Assembly (NCBI RefSeq): GCF_025399835.1
Contig: NZ_JAODVR010000001.1
Location: 372,001 to 436,000 of the forward strand
Reading direction: 5' to 3'
From: Haloarchaeobius sp. HME9146
Lineage (GTDB): Archaea > Halobacteriota > Halobacteria > Halobacteriales > Natrialbaceae
Length of the DNA: 64,000 bases
Shown here: in pieces, positions 32,445-41,497 of the stretch
Layout of the letters: each line of letters starts with the position of its first letter
Position numbering within the stretch: the first letter of the stretch is position 1
Notes under the pieces: generated by a model
Databases searched by the model: none
What the model was told of the DNA's origin: nothing
Seen by the model: only the letters and a program-made list of their open reading frames with translations
Position numbers and translations under genes: made by a program

Positions 32445-33029
32445 ATGCCAGACGTGCCCAAGTCCGGTGAGGACATAGATTACGCCGAGCGAATCGCGAG
32501 CAACGCGGACGTCCTCTCGAACGCGTGGGAACAGGCACTCGAGGAGATGGAACTGATGGCCGAACAGCGCCGCGAGGAGGGCTGGGAGGCGGTCACGGTC
32601 ATGGCGGCGAACACCGCGCCCCGGAACCGTCGTGCAGGCGACGACGACGACAACCGGTTCGGCCTGGTGTACGTCGTCCCGTCGAACATGGGTGAGGACT
32701 TCAGCGAGGCCTTCGAGGGCAAGCAGTTCCCGAAGTACGAGGTGTACCGCCGCGAGATGAACGGGAACGTGTTCCTCGTCGCCGAGTACATCGACCCCGA
32801 CACGGAGACAGTCATCTTCATCGCCAGCCAGTACGAGCTCCGCCACGCGGCCGGGATGGTCCACGACGCGGAGGAGGAAGGCGAGTTCTACACGTACGTC
32901 CAGACGCTCCCGGGCGACATCCTCGGCGTGTTCAAGCACGACTCCCACGAGAAGTTCGTCCCGCACGCCGAGCGCATCGACGACTGGAGCCCGTCGGCAC
33001 CCGGCCCGGGCGAGGTCGAGAAGAACTGA
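32445..33029 (+). CDS. Conserved haloarchaeal acidic protein of unknown function
   Basis: A 194-residue soluble, strongly acidic protein starting MPDVPKSGED, with a helical N-terminus (VLSNAWEQALEEMELMAEQ) and alternating strands (WEAVTVMAANTAP, FGLVYVVPSN, NVFLVAEYIDPDTETVIFIASQY). From memory this is a conserved haloarchaeal family (possibly DUF7529). The ATG at 32445 follows a CTTATC box about 30 bases upstream and an inverted repeat CCACAC...GTGTGG at 32424-32440. Isolated promoter, no clear functional context. Confidence 0.75.
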   Translation: MPDVPKSGEDIDYAERIASNADVLSNAWEQALEEMELMAEQRREEGWEAVTVMAANTAPRNRRAGDDDDNRFGLVYVVPSNMGEDFSEAFEGKQFPKYEVYRREMNGNVFLVAEYIDPDTETVIFIASQYELRHAAGMVHDAEEEGEFYTYVQTLPGDILGVFKHDSHEKFVPHAERIDDWSPSAPGPGEVEKN

Positions 33030-33189
33030 CGGCGACCCGAATCGCGGCGCTCGTTCCCGCTACCGGCTGGTTCGTCGTTCGAGCCTGACATACCCGGCAC
33101 TGTTTTATATACGTCGTCGCGAGCGAGGGCGTCACGGTTCCGCACACGAAACAGGGGCTTTATGCGGCGATTGAACCTATAGAGCCGAT

Positions 33190-34041
33190 ATGAAAGTAGC
33201 CGACGCGATGACCCCCCGCTCCGAGCTGGTGACGGTCGAGTTGCCGGGTACCCGTGACGACGTCCTGTCGTACCTGCAGGAGCACGGGTTCTCTTCGGTT
33301 CCAGTGGTAAAGCCGTCCGACGACGGCGAGGAGTACCGCGGTCTCGTCTCCCGAGACAGCCTCATCGAGCGACCCGACGAGGACCAGTTGGCCCTCCTGA
33401 TGGAGGACGTGCCGACGACGACCGACGACACGTCCATCGCGGACGTCGCCCGCCTGATGGTCGAGGAGCGCGCCCGCCGCGTGCCCGTCGTCGACGGCGA
33501 ACTGGAAGGCATCATCACGGTCACCGACGTGGTCCACGCCATCGCCCGCGGGGACGCCGAGACCGACGCCGTGGTCGGCGACCTCGCGACGAAGGACGTC
33601 AACACCACGTACTCGGGCACGCCGCTGCCCGTCGCCGAGCGCGAGCTCTACTACGCGAACGTTCCCTACGCGGTCGTCCTCGACGACGAGGCCGACATGG
33701 CCGGCATGCTGACCGAGGTCGACATCATCGAGGTCGCCCGCATCGTCGAGGGCGAGGACGACACCGGCGACTCCATCGCCAACGAGGACGACGAGTGGAT
33801 GTGGGAAGGCATCAAGGCGGTCGGCGGCCGCTACCTGCCGACCCGGAACGTCGAGATTCCGGCCGAGCCGGTCTCGGAGTTCATGACCGAGGACCTCGTG
33901 ACGGTGTCGACGAAGAAGACCGCCGAGGAGACCGCCCAGCTGCTCATCCGCCACGACATCGAGCAGGTCCCGATGGTGTCGGGCGACCAGCTGGTCGGCA
34001 TCGTGCGGGACCTGAACCTGCTGGAGGCACTGTATGACTGA
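33190..34041 (+). CDS. CBS-domain protein (four CBS motifs)
   Basis: A 283-residue protein made of two CBS pairs: VADAMTPRSELVTV (about 3-16), ADVARLMVEERARRVPVVDGELEGIITVTDVVHAI (about 83-118), a third divergent motif (YANVPYAVVLDDEADMAGMLTEVDIIEVA) and VSEFMTEDLVTVSTKKTAEETAQLLIRHDIEQVPMV (about 230-265). CBS domains sense adenine nucleotides or S-adenosyl compounds. It overlaps the start of glycyl-tRNA synthetase by 8 bases, so the two are translationally coupled; a regulatory role toward translation or energy state is possible but unproven. TATA-like CTTTATG about 30 bases upstream. Confidence 0.9.
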   Translation: MKVADAMTPRSELVTVELPGTRDDVLSYLQEHGFSSVPVVKPSDDGEEYRGLVSRDSLIERPDEDQLALLMEDVPTTTDDTSIADVARLMVEERARRVPVVDGELEGIITVTDVVHAIARGDAETDAVVGDLATKDVNTTYSGTPLPVAERELYYANVPYAVVLDDEADMAGMLTEVDIIEVARIVEGEDDTGDSIANEDDEWMWEGIKAVGGRYLPTRNVEIPAEPVSEFMTEDLVTVSTKKTAEETAQLLIRHDIEQVPMVSGDQLVGIVRDLNLLEALYD

Positions 34042-35764
34042 GACGGCCACCGTCGTCGAACTCGCCAAGCGCCGGGGCTACTTCTTCCAGTCCAGCCGCG
34101 CGTACGGCGGTGTCTCCGGCTTCTACACGTACGGTCCCCAGGGTGCGGCCCTCAAGGAGAACATCGAGGACACCTGGCGCGAGCGCTTCACCCTGAAGGA
34201 GGGTAACTTCGAGGTCGACGCACCCATCGTGATGCCCGAGCCCGTCTTCGAGGCGTCGGGCCACCTCGACGGCTTCGACGACATGCTCGTCGAGTGCCCC
34301 GAATGTCACGCCAGCCACCGCGCCGACCACATCATCGAGGACAACACCGGCATCGAGGAGGCCGAGAGCCTCCCGATTCCGGAGGTCGAGAACCTGCTCG
34401 CCGAGCACGAGCTCACGTGCCCGAACTGCGGCGCGGACCTGGCGGGCCAGGCCATCGAGGAGTTCAACCTGATGTTCCAGACGAGCATCGGCCCGGGCTC
34501 CTCCCAGCCCGGCTACCTCCGCCCCGAGACGGCACAGGGTATCTTCGTGGAGTTCCCCCAGTTGAAAGAGTACGCCCGGAACCAGCTGCCGTTCGGCGTC
34601 ACGCAGATCGGTCCTGCCTATCGAAACGAGATCTCCCCGCGGAAGTCGCTGTTGCGCCTGCGCGAGTTCACGCAGGCCGAGCTCGAACTGTTCATCGACC
34701 CCGAAGAGGACGAGCCGGCACTCGACGTGGTTCGTGACGTGGAAGCGCCGCTGTACTCGGCGGAGATGCAGGAATCGGACGACAGCGAGCCCGTCACGAT
34801 GGCCATCGGCGACGCCGTCGACGAGGGAATCATCTCGGACGCGTGGGTCGCGTACTACCTCGGCCTCGCGAAGCAGTGGTACACCCGCATCGGCATCGAC
34901 ATGGAGAAGTTCCGGTTCCGCCAGCACCTCTCGGGCGAGCTCGCCCACTACGCGGCGGACTGCTGGGACGCCGAGGCGCTGGTCGACGGCGACTGGATCG
35001 AACTCGCCGGCTTCGCCAACCGCGGCGACTACGACCTCTCCAAGCACGGCAGCTACAGCGACGAGGACTTCACGCTGTTCAAGCAGTACGACGAGCCAAA
35101 GCACGTCGAGCGCGCGACGGTCGACCCCGACATGAGCTACCTCGGTCCCGAGTTCGGTGGCGCGGCCGCCGACATCGGCGAGGCGCTGCAGACGCTCGCC
35201 GAGCGCGACCGGAGCGCCTTCGACGGCGACAGCGTCGAGGTCGAGGTCGACGGCGAGGCCTACGAGATCCCGTCCGAGCACGTCAACTTCGAGGTGAGCG
35301 AGGAGACCGAGGCCGGCGAGCACATCGTCCCACACGTCATCGAGCCGTCGTTCGGTGTCGACCGTGCCCTGTACACCGTCGTCCACCACGCCTACCGCGA
35401 GGACGAGGTCGAGGGCGAGGAACGCAGCTACCTCGCGCTGAAGCCGGAGGTCGCCCCGACGTTCGTCGGTGTCTTCCCGCTGACGAGCAAGGACGGGCTT
35501 CCCGAGACGGCCCAGTCGGTCGCGACGGAACTGCGCGAGCGTGGCCTCTCGGTCGCCTACGACGACTCCGGCTCTATCGGTCGTCGCTACCGGCGACAGG
35601 ACGAGGTCGGGACACCGTTCTGTGTGACCCTGGACGCCGACCCGGAGGGGACGGCGACCATCCGCGAGCGCGACTCGACCGAGCAGGTCCGCGTCGACCT
35701 CGACGAGCTGGCCGACGTGTTGACCGCGCTCAGAACCGGCGAGCGGACGTTCGACACCCTCTGA
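34034..35764 (+). CDS. glyS: Glycyl-tRNA synthetase
   Basis: A 576-residue class II synthetase of the alpha-2 type that charges tRNA-Gly with glycine. N-terminus LAKRRGYFFQSSRAYGGVSGFYTYGPQGAALKENI, a zinc-binding pair CPECH and CPNCG, motif 2 GPAYRNEISPRKSLLRLREFTQAE, motif 3 PSFGVDRALYTVVHHAY and the C-terminal anticodon-binding domain (VAPTFVGVFPL). Length and motifs are normal. Its start overlaps the CBS-domain gene; dolichol kinase follows 1 base after its stop. Confidence 0.96.
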   Translation: MTETATVVELAKRRGYFFQSSRAYGGVSGFYTYGPQGAALKENIEDTWRERFTLKEGNFEVDAPIVMPEPVFEASGHLDGFDDMLVECPECHASHRADHIIEDNTGIEEAESLPIPEVENLLAEHELTCPNCGADLAGQAIEEFNLMFQTSIGPGSSQPGYLRPETAQGIFVEFPQLKEYARNQLPFGVTQIGPAYRNEISPRKSLLRLREFTQAELELFIDPEEDEPALDVVRDVEAPLYSAEMQESDDSEPVTMAIGDAVDEGIISDAWVAYYLGLAKQWYTRIGIDMEKFRFRQHLSGELAHYAADCWDAEALVDGDWIELAGFANRGDYDLSKHGSYSDEDFTLFKQYDEPKHVERATVDPDMSYLGPEFGGAAADIGEALQTLAERDRSAFDGDSVEVEVDGEAYEIPSEHVNFEVSEETEAGEHIVPHVIEPSFGVDRALYTVVHHAYREDEVEGEERSYLALKPEVAPTFVGVFPLTSKDGLPETAQSVATELRERGLSVAYDDSGSIGRRYRRQDEVGTPFCVTLDADPEGTATIRERDSTEQVRVDLDELADVLTALRTGERTFDTL

Positions 35765-35765
35765 G

Positions 35766-36362
35766 ATGCGCGACGAGGTGGCCCGACGACTGGTGCACGC
35801 GACCGGTGCGGTCCTGCCCACCGCGTACCTCGTGAGCCAGCTCGACGGCGTGCCGACCATCCCCTGGCGGGCGGTCCAGGCGTTCCTGGTCCTCGCGATG
35901 GGGGTCGCACTCGTCCTGGAAGCCGTGCGGCTGTTCGTCGGCCTGGACTGGGCCATCTTCGATAAGCTCACCCGGGAGTACGAACAGGACAACCTCGCGG
36001 GCTACGCGCTGTACATGATCGGCGGGGCGTTCGCCGGCCTGCTGTTCCCGCCGGCGGTCGCCATCCCCGCGATGTACATGCTGACCATCGGCGACCCCAT
36101 CAGCGGGTTGCTCTCGTCGGGCGAGCTGCGGAGCGTCAAGCAGCCGCGGGTGCTCGTGGCGATGTTCCTCGTCAGTCTCGCGTTCGCCCTCCCGTTCCTA
36201 CCGGCGTTCGTGGCCGTCTCGGCGGCCGTCGCGGCGACCCTGGCCGACGGCGTGAAGCCGGTCATCGCCGGCTACGTCATCGACGACAACCTCACCATCC
36301 CCATCGCGGCCACGGTGACGGCGTGGGTGATGCTGGCGCTGACGGGCTCGCTGCCGGTCTGA
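35766..36362 (+). CDS. Dolichol kinase-like membrane protein
   Basis: A 198-residue membrane protein with about six helices: DEVARRLVHATGAVLPTAYLV, a conserved WAIFDKLTREYEQDNLAGYALYMIGGAFA and IGDPISGLL, matching the dolichol kinase / CTP-dependent polyprenol kinase and cytidylyltransferase superfamily. It would phosphorylate dolichol for N-glycosylation lipid carriers. Starts 1 base after glyS; likely the same transcript. Confidence 0.85.
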   Translation: MRDEVARRLVHATGAVLPTAYLVSQLDGVPTIPWRAVQAFLVLAMGVALVLEAVRLFVGLDWAIFDKLTREYEQDNLAGYALYMIGGAFAGLLFPPAVAIPAMYMLTIGDPISGLLSSGELRSVKQPRVLVAMFLVSLAFALPFLPAFVAVSAAVAATLADGVKPVIAGYVIDDNLTIPIAATVTAWVMLALTGSLPV

Positions 36363-36429
36363 GCCGCACCGCCCGCCGTCTAGTTGTGTAGGCCCGACGT
36401 ATTCGATTTTGCAGCGATCAGTCCCTGGT

Positions 36430-36549
36430 ATGACACTGCTCGAACTGCTCGTCGTGGCACTGATCGTCCTCGTACTCCTCGCGATCGTGGCGGCCGTTAT
36501 CGGCGAAGAGGAGCTACTGCTGGAGCTCGTGCTCGAACTCGTTGACTGA
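36430..36549 (+). CDS. 39-residue single-helix membrane peptide
   Basis: An ORF starting MTLLELLVVALIVLVLLAIV, with one transmembrane helix (about 5-24) and an acidic amphipathic C-terminus (GEEELLLELVLELVD). It lies 67 bases after the dolichol kinase gene, with TATTCGATTTT-type AT-rich sequence before it. Regular Leu-rich composition and lack of competitors support coding. Function unknown. Confidence 0.5.
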   Translation: MTLLELLVVALIVLVLLAIVAAVIGEEELLLELVLELVD

Positions 36550-36867
36550 GGGACTCGGCAGATTTATTACGGTACGCGTACTTCCCATTTTTTAGCCACG
36601 ACGACACGCCGATATCTCCGGCGTTCTTGGCGACTTCGTCGCCCAGTCACCGTCGTGGTGAGACGAACGACACCGTGCGGCGGACTCCCCCCAACTCTCC
36701 CCCCAATCCGCCGCCTGTCGTTTCACACGGTTGACCGCGCCGTCTCCACTTTCATCGCGGTCGGCCCTTTCCCGTCGAGGAGCGGCCGGACCGTCATCGG
36801 CGACTCGCGCTTCACTTTCACCCCGGTCGGCGAAGTCTTAAACGGCGGGACGACGAATTTCCCCCCG
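36550..36867. promoter_or_regulatory. Promoter region of hef, with RNA hairpin potential
   Basis: A 318-base gap. GATTTATTACGG near 36563 is AT-rich. GGCGAC-TTC-GTCGCC (36629-36643) forms a perfect 6-base-pair stem with a 3-base loop. The TATA-like TCTTAAAC (36835-36842) lies about 28 bases before the hef ATG. The frame upstream of hef is open but its Arg/Pro/Thr-rich composition does not look coding. Confidence 0.45.
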
Positions 36868-39345
36868 ATGGCTGCCACCGACGAGGCGTCCGTCGAGCAC
36901 CCGCTGCTCGCGCCGAACTTCCTCCAGCGCCGGCTCTACCAGTTACAGCTCGCAGGGACGGCGACCGAGGACCACACCCTCGTCTGCCTGCCGACCGGGC
37001 TCGGGAAGACGACCGTGAGCCTGCTCGTGACCGCCCGCCGGCTCGACGAGGTCGGCGGGAAGTCGCTGATGCTCGCGCCGACGAAACCCCTCGTGCAACA
37101 GCACGCCGAGTTCTACCGCGAGGCCCTCGAGATTCCGGACGAGGAGATCGTCGTGTTCACCGGCGACGTGCGCCCGGACGACCGCGCCGCCCTGTGGGAG
37201 GACGCGACCGTCGTCATGGCGACACCGCAGGTCATCGAGAACGACCTCGTCGGTGGCAGAATCTCGCTGCGCGACGTGACACACATCGTCTTCGACGAGT
37301 GTCACCGCGCGACGGGAGACTACGCATACAACTACATCGCAGAGCGCTACCACCAGGACGCCGCTGACCCGCTGGTGACGGGCATGAGCGCGTCTCCCGG
37401 TGGTGACGAAGAGGAGATTCTGGAGGTGTGTGAGAACCTCGGCCTGCGCGAGGTCGAGGTGATGACCGAGGACGACGCCGACGTCTCGGAGTACACCCAC
37501 GACACCGAGGTCGAGTGGAAGAAGATACAACTTCCAGACGAGGTCATCGAGATTCGCGACGCGCTGAACGAGGTCATCGCGGACCGTCTCGGCAAGCTCA
37601 AAGAGATCGGCGTGACCAAGGCGACCTCGCCGGACCTCTCGGAGACCCAGATAAACAAGATCTCGGCGCAGCTGCGCCAGATGATGGACAACGACCAGTC
37701 GGCGGGCTTCAAGGGCATGAGCCTGCTCGCCGAGATCCGCAAGCTGCGGACCGCGGTCACCTACGTCGAGACCCAGAGCGTGGAGGCCACCCGCAGATAC
37801 TTCGAGCGCCAGCAGAACGCCGCCCGGGCGTCGGGTGCGTCGAAGGCGAGTCAGCGCATGGTGTCCGAGCCGAAGGTCAGAGAGGCGATTCGACGGACCG
37901 AGTCATTCGACGATATCCACCCGAAGTACCGGGAGGCACGCATCCTGCTCGCCCAGACGCTCGGTATCGAGGACGGCGAGCGCATCATCGTGTTCACCGA
38001 GTCCAGAGACACCGCCGAAGCCCTCACGGAGTTCCTCTCGAACCACTTCGAAACGCGGCGGTTCGTCGGCCAGGGCGACAAGGAGGGCTCGGACGGGATG
38101 ACCCAGAAGCAGCAACAGGAGACCCTCGAGCAGTTCAAGGCGGGCGAGTTCGAGGTGCTCGTCTCGACCTCGGTCGCCGAGGAGGGGCTGGACGTGCCCG
38201 AGGTCGACCTCGTGCTGTTCTACGAGCCGGTCCCGACGGCCATCCGGTCCATCCAGCGCAAGGGGCGGACCGGCCGCCAGGACGAGGGGCGCGTGGTCGT
38301 GCTGATGGCCGAAGACACCCGCGACGAGGCCTACTTCTGGATCTCCCGGCGGAAGGAGAAGCAGATGGAGAACGAGCTTCGCAAGCTCAAGGGCGTCGCG
38401 AAGAACGTCGAGGAGCAACTCGACGACTCCCAGCAGAGCCTCGCCGCGTTCGCCGGTGGTGAGTCCGACGGGGGCGACGCGGAAGCCGGGGGCGGGGCAG
38501 CCGCCGACGGTGGCGCGAGCGCGGATACCCAGCCCGGCCTGCAGGAGTTCGGGGCGGGCGACGACGCGGACGGCGACGAGGAGGCCGACGCCGACGCGGG
38601 CGCAAACGACGGCGAACAGGCGACAGAGACGGCCGCCCAGTCAACCGCCGACGACGGTGTGGTCGCCGCCGCCGAACCGCAGGACGACGACACCGTCGAG
38701 ATCGTCATCGACCAGCGCGAGATGGACTCCTCGATTCCGCGGGACCTCTCGACGCGCGAGGGCGTGACGACCCGGCTCGAGACGCTCGCCGTGGGCGACT
38801 ACGTCCTCTCGGACCGCGTCGCCGTCGAGCGAAAGTCGGTCTCCGACTTCCTCGATACCCTCACCGGAAGCGACCGCTCGGTGTTCGAGCAGGTGCGCGA
38901 CATGGCCGGCCACTACGCCCGCCCAATCCTCGTCATCGAGGGCGACGACAGCCTGCTCGGGTCGCGGGACATCCACCCGAACGCCATCCGGGGCGCACTC
39001 GCCTCCCTCGCCGTCGACTTCGGCGTGAGCGTCCTGCGGACCGAGGGCGAGGCCGACACCCGCGACCTGCTCGCCGTCATCGCGAAACGCGAACAGGAAG
39101 CGAGCGGCCGCGAGGTGTCCGTCCACGGCGAGAAGTCGAAGAAGACGCTGTCCGAACAGCAGGAGTACGTCGTCTCTGCCATCGCGGACATCGGCCCGGT
39201 CACGGCCCGGTCGCTGCTGGCACACTTCGGCACCGTCGAGGAGGTCATGTGCGCGAACGAGGACGACCTCCTCGAAGTGGACGGCGTCGGTCAGGTGACC
39301 GCCGAGCGCATCCGGGAGGTCATCGGGAGCCAGTACGAGCCGTGA
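36868..39345 (+). CDS. hef: Hef-type helicase/nuclease (DNA repair)
   Basis: An 825-residue archaeal FANCM/XPF relative that processes stalled replication forks. The N-terminal SF2 helicase has Walker A LPTGLGKTT, motif II FDECHRATG and motif VI QRKGRTGRQDEG. An acidic low-complexity linker (about 530-610) follows. The C-terminal ERCC4 nuclease has IDQREMDSS and ERKSVSDFLDTL (ERKxxxD), followed by a helix-hairpin-helix (IGPVTARSLLAHFGTVEEVM). The start at 36868 is selected on a TATA box and domain onset. The following small gene overlaps by 4 bases. Confidence 0.93.
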   Translation: MAATDEASVEHPLLAPNFLQRRLYQLQLAGTATEDHTLVCLPTGLGKTTVSLLVTARRLDEVGGKSLMLAPTKPLVQQHAEFYREALEIPDEEIVVFTGDVRPDDRAALWEDATVVMATPQVIENDLVGGRISLRDVTHIVFDECHRATGDYAYNYIAERYHQDAADPLVTGMSASPGGDEEEILEVCENLGLREVEVMTEDDADVSEYTHDTEVEWKKIQLPDEVIEIRDALNEVIADRLGKLKEIGVTKATSPDLSETQINKISAQLRQMMDNDQSAGFKGMSLLAEIRKLRTAVTYVETQSVEATRRYFERQQNAARASGASKASQRMVSEPKVREAIRRTESFDDIHPKYREARILLAQTLGIEDGERIIVFTESRDTAEALTEFLSNHFETRRFVGQGDKEGSDGMTQKQQQETLEQFKAGEFEVLVSTSVAEEGLDVPEVDLVLFYEPVPTAIRSIQRKGRTGRQDEGRVVVLMAEDTRDEAYFWISRRKEKQMENELRKLKGVAKNVEEQLDDSQQSLAAFAGGESDGGDAEAGGGAAADGGASADTQPGLQEFGAGDDADGDEEADADAGANDGEQATETAAQSTADDGVVAAAEPQDDDTVEIVIDQREMDSSIPRDLSTREGVTTRLETLAVGDYVLSDRVAVERKSVSDFLDTLTGSDRSVFEQVRDMAGHYARPILVIEGDDSLLGSRDIHPNAIRGALASLAVDFGVSVLRTEGEADTRDLLAVIAKREQEASGREVSVHGEKSKKTLSEQQEYVVSAIADIGPVTARSLLAHFGTVEEVMCANEDDLLEVDGVGQVTAERIREVIGSQYEP

Positions 39346-39539
39346 GCGACGCGTTGCGCGCCGCCGTCCGGAAGACCTTCCCCGGGCTGGTGGTCACGCT
39401 GCTCGTCCTGCTCGCGGGGCAGGTGTTCGACCTGCACTGGAGCATCGGCTACGGCGCGGCGCTCGTCGCGTTCACGCTCTGGATGGTCTGGTTCGTCGTG
39501 ACGTTCGTGCGCTGGTTCGAGTGGGGCGAAGAGAACTGA
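39342..39539 (+). CDS. Small two-helix membrane protein
   Basis: A 65-residue protein starting with GTG inside the hef stop (GTGA overlap), with hydrophobic segments FPGLVVTLLVLLAGQVF and ALVAFTLWMVWFVVTFVRWF, then EWGEEN. Translational coupling to hef is likely, but no functional tie is known to me. Family not recognised. Confidence 0.68.
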   Translation: MSDALRAAVRKTFPGLVVTLLVLLAGQVFDLHWSIGYGAALVAFTLWMVWFVVTFVRWFEWGEEN

Positions 39540-39543
39540 GGAC

Positions 39544-40131
39544 CTACCGCCGGAGCGCGCCGAGCGCTTCTGCCGCCTCCTTCACCGCGGCGAGGCACTC
39601 GCGAGCGCGGGCAGGGTCGTCCGTGTTCGCGGCGGCGTCGCTGAAGTAACGGATGGTCTCGGCGATGGAGGCCTCGGCGTCGCCGAACTCGCCGGCGAGG
39701 GCGGGACGTGACGCCTGTCTGCTGGGGGCTCGCGACGGGGTGTGGCTCTGGACCTGCGAGCTGAAATCGTCGCCGGACTGTGACTGCGAGACGCCCTGGG
39801 CCTCGACGTCGGCGACCGACTGGGACGGCGTGGACTGGTCCGGGGAGTCTGCCTGCTGGTTCTGGGCCTCCTGCGCCTGCTGTTGTTGCTGCGCTTGCTG
39901 GGCCTGCTGCTGGCGCTGTGCCTCCTGTCCTGCGGCCTGGCAGCTCGGGCAGAACTGCTGGCCCTTGTGGCGGAAGATGGGGTCGCCACAGGTGTCGCAG
40001 TGCTGGTTCGTCATCGTCGCACCCTGCAGGAGCAGTTCGCTCATCCGCTGTGTCGTCTTGCGGTCTTCCTCGTCCTTCGCGAACTTCTCTCGCAACTTCT
40101 CGCGCTCTGCCTCCTTGTCGAACTCGCTCAT
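39544..40131 (-). CDS. Autoantigen p27 / Sjogren's syndrome antigen 1-like zinc protein
   Basis: A 195-residue protein. The N-terminal half ([24 protein letters not shown], then [35 protein letters not shown]) has the CxxC...CxxC ribbon of the autoantigen p27 family found in archaea and eukaryotes. A Gln/Ala-rich low-complexity stretch (about 65-130) and a helical C-terminal domain (about 135-195, [33 protein letters not shown]) follow. Function uncertain. Convergent with the small hef-linked gene. Confidence 0.85.
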   Translation of the reverse strand: MSEFDKEAEREKLREKFAKDEEDRKTTQRMSELLLQGATMTNQHCDTCGDPIFRHKGQQFCPSCQAAGQEAQRQQQAQQAQQQQQAQEAQNQQADSPDQSTPSQSVADVEAQGVSQSQSGDDFSSQVQSHTPSRAPSRQASRPALAGEFGDAEASIAETIRYFSDAAANTDDPARARECLAAVKEAAEALGALRR

Positions 40132-40341
40132 GTCGGGATAGACGACTTTGGGAGAGGAAAGTCCTGCGGGACCGGTCAGTGGTGGCGGAGGGGGTGCCGA
40201 ACTGTGGAGTTCTCCGTCAGATATGGCTCTGAGACTGCCCGAACGTCAGGGTCGAATGGGCCGTGGAACCGGTATCGGTGCCCAAGCCGTACTGCCGACT
40301 TCGACACGTTTAACCCGGAATCGGGAGCAGTTTCGAGTGTT

Positions 40342-41256
40342 ATGGCGAAAGTTAGCGTAGTCGGCGCGGCCGGCACCGTCGGGGCCGCCGCAGGCTACAA
40401 CCTCGCGCTTCGTGACGTGGTCGACGAACTCGTCTACGTGGACATCCCGGACCAGGAGGACGTGACAGTCGGCCAGGCCGCGGACGCCAACCACGGCATC
40501 GCGTACGACTCGAACACGACCGTCCGTCAGGGCACCTACGCCGACACGGCGGGCTCTGACGTCGTCGTCATCACGGCCGGCATCCCGCGCCAGCCCGGCC
40601 AGACCCGCATCGACCTCGCGGGCGACAACGCGCCCATCATGGAGGACATCGGCTCCTCGCTCGCCGAGCACAACGACGACTTCATCACGGTGACGACGTC
40701 GAACCCGGTCGACCTGCTCAACCGTCACCTGTACGAGGCCGGCGACCGCGACCGGAACAAGGTCATCGGCTTCGGCGGCCGACTGGACTCCGCGCGCTTC
40801 CGCTACGTCCTCTCCGAGCGCTTCGACACGCAGGTCCAGAACGTCGAGGCGACCATCCTGGGCGAGCACGGCGACGCACAGGTCCCCGTGTTCTCGAAGG
40901 TTCGCGTCGACGGCGCAGACCCCGAGTTCTCCGACGACGAGAAGGAGGAGATCCTCGGTGACCTGAAAGAGTCCGCGATGAACGTCATCGAGCGCAAGGG
41001 CGCGACCGAGTGGGGTCCGGCGACGGGCGTCGCCCACATGGTCGAGGCCATCCTGCGCGACACCGGCGAGGTCCTGCCGGCGTCGGTCAAGCTCGAGGGC
41101 GAGTTCGGTCACGACGACGTCGGCCTGGGCGTCCCGGTCAAGCTCGGCTCGAACGGCGTCGAAGAGGTCGTCGAGTGGGACCTCTCCGAACTGGAGCGCG
41201 ACCAGCTCGGCGAGGCCGCCGACAAGCTCTCCGAGCAGTACGACAAGATCTCGTAA
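40342..41256 (+). CDS. mdh: Malate dehydrogenase
   Basis: A 304-residue LDH-like malate dehydrogenase (L-malate + NAD to oxaloacetate). The Rossmann motif is [18 protein letters not shown], then [21 protein letters not shown] carrying substrate-binding Arg, [15 protein letters not shown], and the catalytic His in [14 protein letters not shown]. Length and motifs match haloarchaeal Mdh, a tetrameric halophilic enzyme of the citrate cycle. The ATG at 40342 begins MAKVSVVGA. Divergent from the p27-like gene. Confidence 0.95.
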   Translation: MAKVSVVGAAGTVGAAAGYNLALRDVVDELVYVDIPDQEDVTVGQAADANHGIAYDSNTTVRQGTYADTAGSDVVVITAGIPRQPGQTRIDLAGDNAPIMEDIGSSLAEHNDDFITVTTSNPVDLLNRHLYEAGDRDRNKVIGFGGRLDSARFRYVLSERFDTQVQNVEATILGEHGDAQVPVFSKVRVDGADPEFSDDEKEEILGDLKESAMNVIERKGATEWGPATGVAHMVEAILRDTGEVLPASVKLEGEFGHDDVGLGVPVKLGSNGVEEVVEWDLSELERDQLGEAADKLSEQYDKIS

Positions 41257-41270
41257 GCACTACAGCGGTC

Positions 41271-41414
41271 TCAGTTCTCGCGGTCGCCGGGCCGCCGTGG
41301 CTCGGCGGTACTGCCGTTCGCACGAGTATCGATAGCGTCCGGAACCTGTTCCCCTATCAGTTCCGCCCACTCCCGAATACGGGACGTGCGGTCGTTTCCC
41401 GACATGGTAGTCAT
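41271..41414 (-). CDS. 47-residue small hypothetical protein
   Basis: An ORF starting MTTMSGNDRTSRIREWAELI, with a short helix followed by a polar, Arg/Pro-rich tail ending RPGDREN. A minus-strand TATA box GTTATAC (41434-41442) preceded by AAAAA lies about 26 bases before the ATG at 41414, so a leaderless transcript fits well. A second ATG at 41405 is possible. Convergent with mdh. Function unknown. Confidence 0.55.
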   Translation of the reverse strand: MTTMSGNDRTSRIREWAELIGEQVPDAIDTRANGSTAEPRRPGDREN

Positions 41415-41497
41415 GGGATACGTCAACACGGACGTGTATAACTTTTTTCTCGACGTTCCTACAGCTCTGGCGACGTGAACGGGGGCACTCGGCGTGG

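Noticed and set aside
36655-36867. N-terminal extension of Hef by 71 residues
   Set aside because: Contains the TATA box and non-acidic, Pro/Arg-rich sequence; the ATG at 36868 fits the leaderless pattern.
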